Below, one piece after another: positions 56,543-57,257 of a DNA stretch of 57,257 bases (position 1 is its first letter; every line of letters begins with the position of its first letter). The notes under the pieces were generated by a model that was given only the letters and a program-made list of their open reading frames with translations, did not search any database and was not told the DNA's origin. Source of the DNA: a virus; the IMG/VR virus record IMGVR_UViG_3300017917_000746, positions 1 through 57,257 of that record. The stretch is one strand, 5' to 3'. A program made the translations under genes and the position numbers.

Positions 56543-57087
56543 AAAGAAATTATAAGTCTGGAACACTAGACGACGTAAGTTTTTTTATTGGTAACGAAGT
56601 TGAGCATACTCCTGCATTTGGTATGCGTACACTATTTGTTACTGGTGTTCATCACGAGCAAGTTATTGAACATCTGCTTAATGAAGAAAATTCATACAAC
56701 GATTCATCAAAACATATCAAGCATATTTTCTTTGGTGCTAATCATAGTTTTAATCCAGAATACGATAATTATCAAGAATGGAAATCTTGGGAAGATATGA
56801 TCATGTATTTTCTTGAGAAAGACTATCTATGCAGTTTAGACATTCCTTTGAGTGCTGTTGAACAATTTAATGATGGGGGGCTAAACGAATACAACAATTT
56901 TATTCCGCAAATTAGAGTTCCAATTCCCTACATTAAATTGTGGAATTATAATACAATGCTTAAACTCGATGATAAAGATTTTAAAGCAACTAATCCTGGC
57001 GTGTGGTCCCACAGTCTGCACACACTAATGGATCGTAGTAAATTTACAGACTGGTCACAATATAAAAACGACGAAATTATCAAATGA
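56539..57087 (+). CDS. Conserved phage protein of unknown function next to dpdA
   Basis: 182 residues, soluble alpha/beta. DVSFFIGNEVEHTPAFGMRT, LFVTGVHHEQVIEHLL, HIFFGANHSFNPE, CSLDIPLSAVEQF and IRVPIPYIKLWNYN look like a small barrel or Rossmann-like fold with conserved His and Asp. ATGA overlaps on both sides place it in the dpdA operon, so it may help 7-deazaguanine modification. I do not recognise a catalytic motif. Confidence 0.65.
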   Translation: MKRNYKSGTLDDVSFFIGNEVEHTPAFGMRTLFVTGVHHEQVIEHLLNEENSYNDSSKHIKHIFFGANHSFNPEYDNYQEWKSWEDMIMYFLEKDYLCSLDIPLSAVEQFNDGGLNEYNNFIPQIRVPIPYIKLWNYNTMLKLDDKDFKATNPGVWSHSLHTLMDRSKFTDWSQYKNDEIIK

Positions 57088-57257
57088 TTATTAAGCAAGA
57101 CGTCCGTCCAAACAAAATGATCTGGGTGACTTTCCGCAAAGAAGGCATTCACAAATATCCTGCGGCACTTACAGATCCTAATTTAGCAACAGGAGATGAA
57201 TACGATGTATCGTTCCTTGGTTATCCTCACCGTCATATCTTTCATTTCAGGGTGTGG
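57084..57257 (+). CDS. Conserved phage protein, 3' end outside window
   Basis: Starts in an ATGA overlap and stays open to the window edge (58 codons). The sequence IIKQDVRPNKMIWVTFRKEG, then YDVSFLGYPHRHIFHFRV, has a His-rich PHRHIFHF run that I recall from conserved T4-like cyanophage proteins of unknown role. Belongs to the dpdA operon. Confidence 0.65.
   Translation, partial: MIIKQDVRPNKMIWVTFRKEGIHKYPAALTDPNLATGDEYDVSFLGYPHRHIFHFRVW

Noticed and set aside
1-57257. tRNA genes, CRISPR arrays, insertion sequences, integrase or attachment site
   Set aside because: Gaps are too short for tRNAs and none was seen; no spaced repeats, transposase or integrase motifs were found.

Overview
The window is a continuous piece of a strictly lytic, T4-like (myovirus) phage genome with low GC content. 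It carries the T4 replication proteins gp43 (family B DNA polymerase), gp44 (clamp loader) and gp45 (sliding clamp). It also has a gp31/GroES-like co-chaperonin, a DsbA-like protein, dCMP deaminase, PhoH, UvsE and T4-type late promoters (NATAAATA). Lipoprotein and spanin-like lysis genes point to a Gram-negative host. The marine or freshwater cyanophage/pelagiphage branch is the best fit by gene content, but the host cannot be named from sequence alone. Genes are tightly packed, many joined by ATGA overlaps, and no gap exceeds 160 bases. I see no tRNA, CRISPR array or insertion sequence.

Layout. 1-5393: tail-fibre or appendage genes, two leftward and one rightward. 5390-8837: a QueD homologue, a glycosyltransferase, a Rossmann-like protein and UvsE, then two small leftward genes. 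8907-23945: five virion appendage genes, including one of 3134 residues. 23947-27335: DnaE-like fragment, GroES-like protein, MazG-like enzyme, zinc-ribbon protein, gp44 and dCMP deaminase; PhoH lies convergent. 28243-32446: two unknown late genes, then a lysis block (GH19 endolysin, inner-membrane and lipoprotein spanin candidates, DUF4337-like protein, holin candidate). 32509-36663: DnaJ-like protein, peptide deformylase, a ClpA-like unfoldase and an unknown protein.

36704-50171 is the most unusual part. It is a long late block in which most proteins begin with a short hydrophobic/charged leader ending in (L/I/F)-x-E. That resembles the T4 capsid-targeting leader removed by the prohead protease gp21. 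The candidate cargo includes a ligase-like protein, a nucleotidyltransferase, a NadR/NadM-like adenylyltransferase and a HAD phosphatase-metallopeptidase polyprotein. It also includes several low-complexity basic proteins and a membrane protein with a peptidoglycan-binding domain. A Dps/ferritin and a lipoprotein lie among them. I infer that many of these are packaged in the head and delivered with the DNA.

50231-57257 returns to early/middle genes: DsbA-like protein, DNA polymerase (with two tandem 8-base-loop hairpins before its start), sliding clamp, membrane proteins, and a DpdA/TGT-like transglycosylase. With QueD 48 kb away this suggests 7-deazaguanine chemistry on phage DNA. Two expression systems are visible. 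One is near-consensus sigma-70 promoters (TTGACA, 17 bases, TATAAT), three of which sit exactly 6 bases before an ATG and so predict leaderless mRNAs. The other is NATAAATA late promoters before virion and cargo genes.
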